DNA of 15,997 nt from Clostridiales bacterium (lineage in GTDB: Bacteria; Bacillota; Clostridia; Christensenellales; UMGS416), in the NCBI GenBank assembly GCA_012515725.1, contig JAAYXU010000109.1, forward strand, positions 1 to 15,997, read 5' to 3'. Position 1 is the first letter of the stretch; each line of letters opens with the position of its first letter. The notes beneath the pieces are model-generated. The model was not told the origin of the DNA, did not search any database, and saw only the letters and a list, made by a program, of their open reading frames with translations. The translations under genes were made by a program, and so were the position numbers. Shown here one piece after another: positions 14,168 to 15,997 of this stretch.

Positions 14168-15601
14168 CTATGAAATTTCGGTAAAGTCGAATCCAAGCAT
14201 CGCGGCCAGGCTCCGTATATGCGGCACATAGTCGCCGGGAGCCAGCCCATAGTGCTGTGTCACGCCGATTCGCACCAGCCGGTCGAAAAGCTGCTCGCTT
14301 GTGCCGGACAAGGGGCGCAGCAGGCCGTGCGAATAGCTCGTGATGAAGTGCTCTGTCGGGAGCGCCTCCACGCGGGTTACGACGAGCTTGAAGCGCTCGG
14401 GCCCCTGCGAGCAGTGCAGCATGGTCTTTAGTCCCGGCGGTATCACGTACCACGCGAACGGCGCTCCGGCGTGCTTGTAGCCGCTCTTGGCGAAGCGCAC
14501 GTCCCGCGCGATTTGCACGCTTCCCTCGGGGTCGGTGTAGTCGTTGGGGCCCGCGTGCCCGGCGGCGAAGCATTTGCCGGGGTGGTCTATGTGGAAGGGC
14601 TCGATGAAGTTCACAGGCCTGCCCGCAAGCAGCTTGAGCACGTATGTGGCGACGCCGCCGCCGATATCGCCCTCGGGCACGACGGTGACGGGCGGGCCGC
14701 CGGGACAGGGCGTAAAGCCCGGCCGAAGCCCCACATGGCGGAAAAGCACCGGGTCGATGTCGTTGAGCACCAGCAGATCGACGCCCGCGGCCGCGGCCAT
14801 GCGCTCCAGCGCGATCGAGGCTCGCATCGACGCCTCGAATTTCTCAAAATCGACGTCGGGCAGCACCGTGTATTTACGCGCCAGCGCGTCGCAGGCGGCG
14901 CGCGCCTCCTCGGGCGCGACCTTGTCTATTTCCTCGGTCAGCCCGGCGACCGACAGGAACCGGATCTCGGGACCGATCTTCGTAAATATGTCGTACGGGT
15001 CCACATAGGTGGACCACATGACCTCGTTGTAGGACGCGAGCAGCCCGATCACCGATTCGCGCAGTATCCCGCGCACCCGGGCCGCCTGCGTAAATACGCG
15101 CGCTCTCTCCATGACATCCGCGAGCGTGCCCACCGCCGTCTCCATCATAGGGCGCGAGAAGCGCGGTATGGAGCCTGAGGCCTCCTGCGTGCCCACCAGC
15201 CCTCCGGCCGCAAGGAACTCTATGAAATCGTTCTCGTCATGCGTATCGGTAAATCCCAGCGTATCGCGCACTATATGAGCGAACAGTATCGGTATCTCGG
15301 GCATATCCCGGAGAAACCGTATCCACGCGAAATCCTCCGCCCACGACATATACAGCGCTATAACACAATCGGCCCGTTTCATGAAAAACTCGTCCATCGC
15401 CCGCCGCATATCCTCGCGGCTGTACACGATACCCGGGTTTATGAGATCGCCCAGCTCCCCGGCTGCGCTCACGATGCGCTTTGACGCCTTGGCCTGGCGC
15501 GCCTCATAGTCCCCGCTCGGAGTGCCCTCGCCCAGCGCGCGGAACCGCGGCGAACCTATCAGCAACAGTCCGACACGGGCTTTTCGACCCATATTGCTCA
15601 T
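14168..15601 (-). CDS. L-arabinose/L-fucose isomerase-fold sugar isomerase
   Basis: This 477-aa protein is related to the AraA/FucI superfamily, Mn-dependent ketol isomerases that interconvert aldoses and ketoses. The likely metal ligands are E310 in VVPEGDIGG, E334 in FIEPFHID, H349 in AAGHAGP and H450 in VTQHYGL. Their spacing is almost identical to E306, E333, H350 and H450 of E. coli AraA. The N-terminal half is a Rossmann-like FucI/AraA domain (GLLLIGSPRF near 11-20, CVIALYMSWAED near 79-90). Overall similarity to true AraA is low by eye, so the substrate should be left open. The ATG at 15601 has GGGAG 8 nt upstream. Codon 4 is also ATG. First gene of a three-gene cassette with a cupin isomerase and a sugar kinase; strong promoter at 15649-15676. 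Confidence 0.82.
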   Translation of the reverse strand: MSNMGRKARVGLLLIGSPRFRALGEGTPSGDYEARQAKASKRIVSAAGELGDLINPGIVYSREDMRRAMDEFFMKRADCVIALYMSWAEDFAWIRFLRDMPEIPILFAHIVRDTLGFTDTHDENDFIEFLAAGGLVGTQEASGSIPRFSRPMMETAVGTLADVMERARVFTQAARVRGILRESVIGLLASYNEVMWSTYVDPYDIFTKIGPEIRFLSVAGLTEEIDKVAPEEARAACDALARKYTVLPDVDFEKFEASMRASIALERMAAAAGVDLLVLNDIDPVLFRHVGLRPGFTPCPGGPPVTVVPEGDIGGGVATYVLKLLAGRPVNFIEPFHIDHPGKCFAAGHAGPNDYTDPEGSVQIARDVRFAKSGYKHAGAPFAWYVIPPGLKTMLHCSQGPERFKLVVTRVEALPTEHFITSYSHGLLRPLSGTSEQLFDRLVRIGVTQHYGLAPGDYVPHIRSLAAMLGFDFTEIS

Positions 15602-15648
15602 ATTTTCATCTCCCGTACCACCAATAGGGGCAAATTCATCTGTTTACC

Positions 15649-15676
15649 ATTGTATCACACTTTGTCCCGCTGTCAA
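15649..15676 (-). promoter_or_regulatory. promoter of the sugar isomerase-cupin-kinase operon
   Basis: On the minus strand a perfect TTGACA (15676-15671), a 16-nt spacer and TACAAT (15654-15649) are present, with TG two bases before the -10. The start is expected near 15642, giving a leader of about 40 nt. It is the closest match to consensus in the window. Confidence 0.85.
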
Positions 15677-15679
15677 CAC

Positions 15680-15692
15680 GAAGTTTTACTTC
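15680..15692. promoter_or_regulatory. inverted repeat next to the sugar-operon -35, candidate operator
   Basis: GAAGT-TTT-ACTTC lies 3 bp upstream of the -35 box and between two divergent promoters. This is a plausible binding site for a regulator, but none is encoded nearby in the window. Confidence 0.35.
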
Positions 15693-15715
15693 CGCCGATT
15701 GTATATGAAACTTTG

Positions 15716-15744
15716 TTGCATATGTTTACGGTTCATTGTATGAT
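15716..15744 (+). promoter_or_regulatory. possible divergent plus-strand promoter
   Basis: TTGCAT (15716-15721), a 17-nt spacer and TATGAT (15739-15744) are present. It would start near 15751 and read into a 20-codon ORF and hairpin at 15760-15832. No clear gene follows within the window. Confidence 0.4.
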
Positions 15745-15780
15745 GACTATGGGGACAGGGTGAAAGCATCTGTTCTTCAT

Positions 15781-15820
15781 AAAAAAGCAGTCGAGGAAGT
15801 GCTCCGACAGGCTGCTGCTT
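15781..15820 (-). terminator. terminator of the right-edge gene, possibly bidirectional
   Basis: AAGCAG (15785-15790) pairs with CTGCTT (15815-15820), with further partial pairing inside (CGAG/CTCCG). On the minus strand it runs into six T (15786-15781). On the plus strand TTTTT follows 7 nt later (15828-15832). Confidence 0.55.
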
Positions 15821-15843
15821 AACATCATTTTTAGGAGTCGTAA

Positions 15844-15863
15844 GGCGGGGGCTTGCTCCCGCC
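15844..15863. repeat. GC-rich stem-loop
   Basis: GGCGGG (15844-15849) pairs with CCCGCC (15858-15863), extendable inward by a G-T pair. No T run follows. It lies between the right-edge stop codon and the terminator and may belong to the 3' end of that transcript. Confidence 0.4.
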
Positions 15864-15882
15864 GCGTCCCTTTATTCATTGC

Positions 15883-15996
15883 TTATTCGGGTTCTGAATA
15901 AGTGGTGGTTACGGGCGACTCGGGCGTCACCCCGCTACTATCAGGCACAGCAATCAAAACACAGTCTTTCGTTCCACATAGCTGTCTGGAACTAAA
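15883..15996 (-). CDS. C-terminal end of an unidentified protein (partial)
   Basis: An open minus-strand frame enters from the right edge and ends at TAA 15885-15883, giving 37 residues that finish VTPESPVTTTYSEPE. The tail is rich in Pro, Thr, Ser and Glu, as in disordered or surface-protein ends. A terminator for the same strand follows at 15781-15820, which supports a gene ending here. The other two minus frames are closed sooner. I cannot name the protein. Confidence 0.4.
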   Translation of the reverse strand, partial: FSSRQLCGTKDCVLIAVPDSSGVTPESPVTTTYSEPE

Positions 15997-15997
15997 G

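Noticed and set aside
1..15997. Search for CRISPR arrays, tRNA or rRNA genes, transposases, phage genes and toxin-antitoxin pairs
   Set aside because: No repeat-spacer arrays, cloverleaf sequences, IS ends or mobile-element proteins were seen by eye in any intergenic region.

Overview
The window looks like the chromosome of a GC-rich Clostridia-type Firmicute, probably an uncultured gut or anaerobic lineage. The signs are strong AGGAGG-type ribosome binding sites, short sigma-A promoters with extended -10 boxes, a class I-alpha glutamine synthetase, an LCP wall-polymer ligase, a DUF1848 protein, a BmrCD-type heterodimeric ABC exporter, and TTG start codons on rsgA, the DUF1848 gene and probably the LCP gene. 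Genus cannot be given from sequence alone. Almost all genes lie on the minus strand. The clear exception is glnA.

Left to right: an AT-rich intergenic stretch (1-192); a two-gene unit of a small flavodoxin and the 23S rRNA uracil methyltransferase rlmD, joined by an ATGA overlap (193-1979); a terminator; a two-gene unit of an LCP ligase and a DUF1848 Cys-motif protein (2231-4294); glnA on the plus strand with its own extended -10 promoter and a short leader (4416-5859); a long hairpin between the convergent glnA and rsgA; rsgA (5949-7001).

Upstream of rsgA is a compact leader of about 190 nt (7079-7296) with a promoter, a 10-codon ORF with a strong Shine-Dalgarno, a foldable region and an intrinsic terminator. 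Upstream of that is a heterodimeric multidrug-type ABC exporter pair (7348-11006). Before it sits a textbook attenuator: promoter, 32-aa leader peptide ending in RLR, and four alternating repeat arms forming a terminator or an antiterminator (11031-11293). This is the best candidate for a drug-responsive ribosome-stalling switch in the window.

The right third is a three-gene sugar cassette driven by a strong promoter at 15649-15676: an AraA/FucI-fold sugar isomerase, a 613-aa protein with a class I mannose-6-phosphate isomerase-type cupin half and an uncharacterised N-terminal half, and a ROK-like sugar kinase lacking the usual ROK zinc cluster. The logical chemistry is ketose/aldose isomerisation plus phosphorylation of an unidentified sugar. 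At the right edge are a divergent promoter, a bidirectional-looking hairpin terminator and the probable C-terminal end of a further minus-strand gene.

Two leader-ORF/terminator arrangements in front of a multidrug exporter and in front of a ribosome-maturation GTPase, back to back, are the main reasons to look again.
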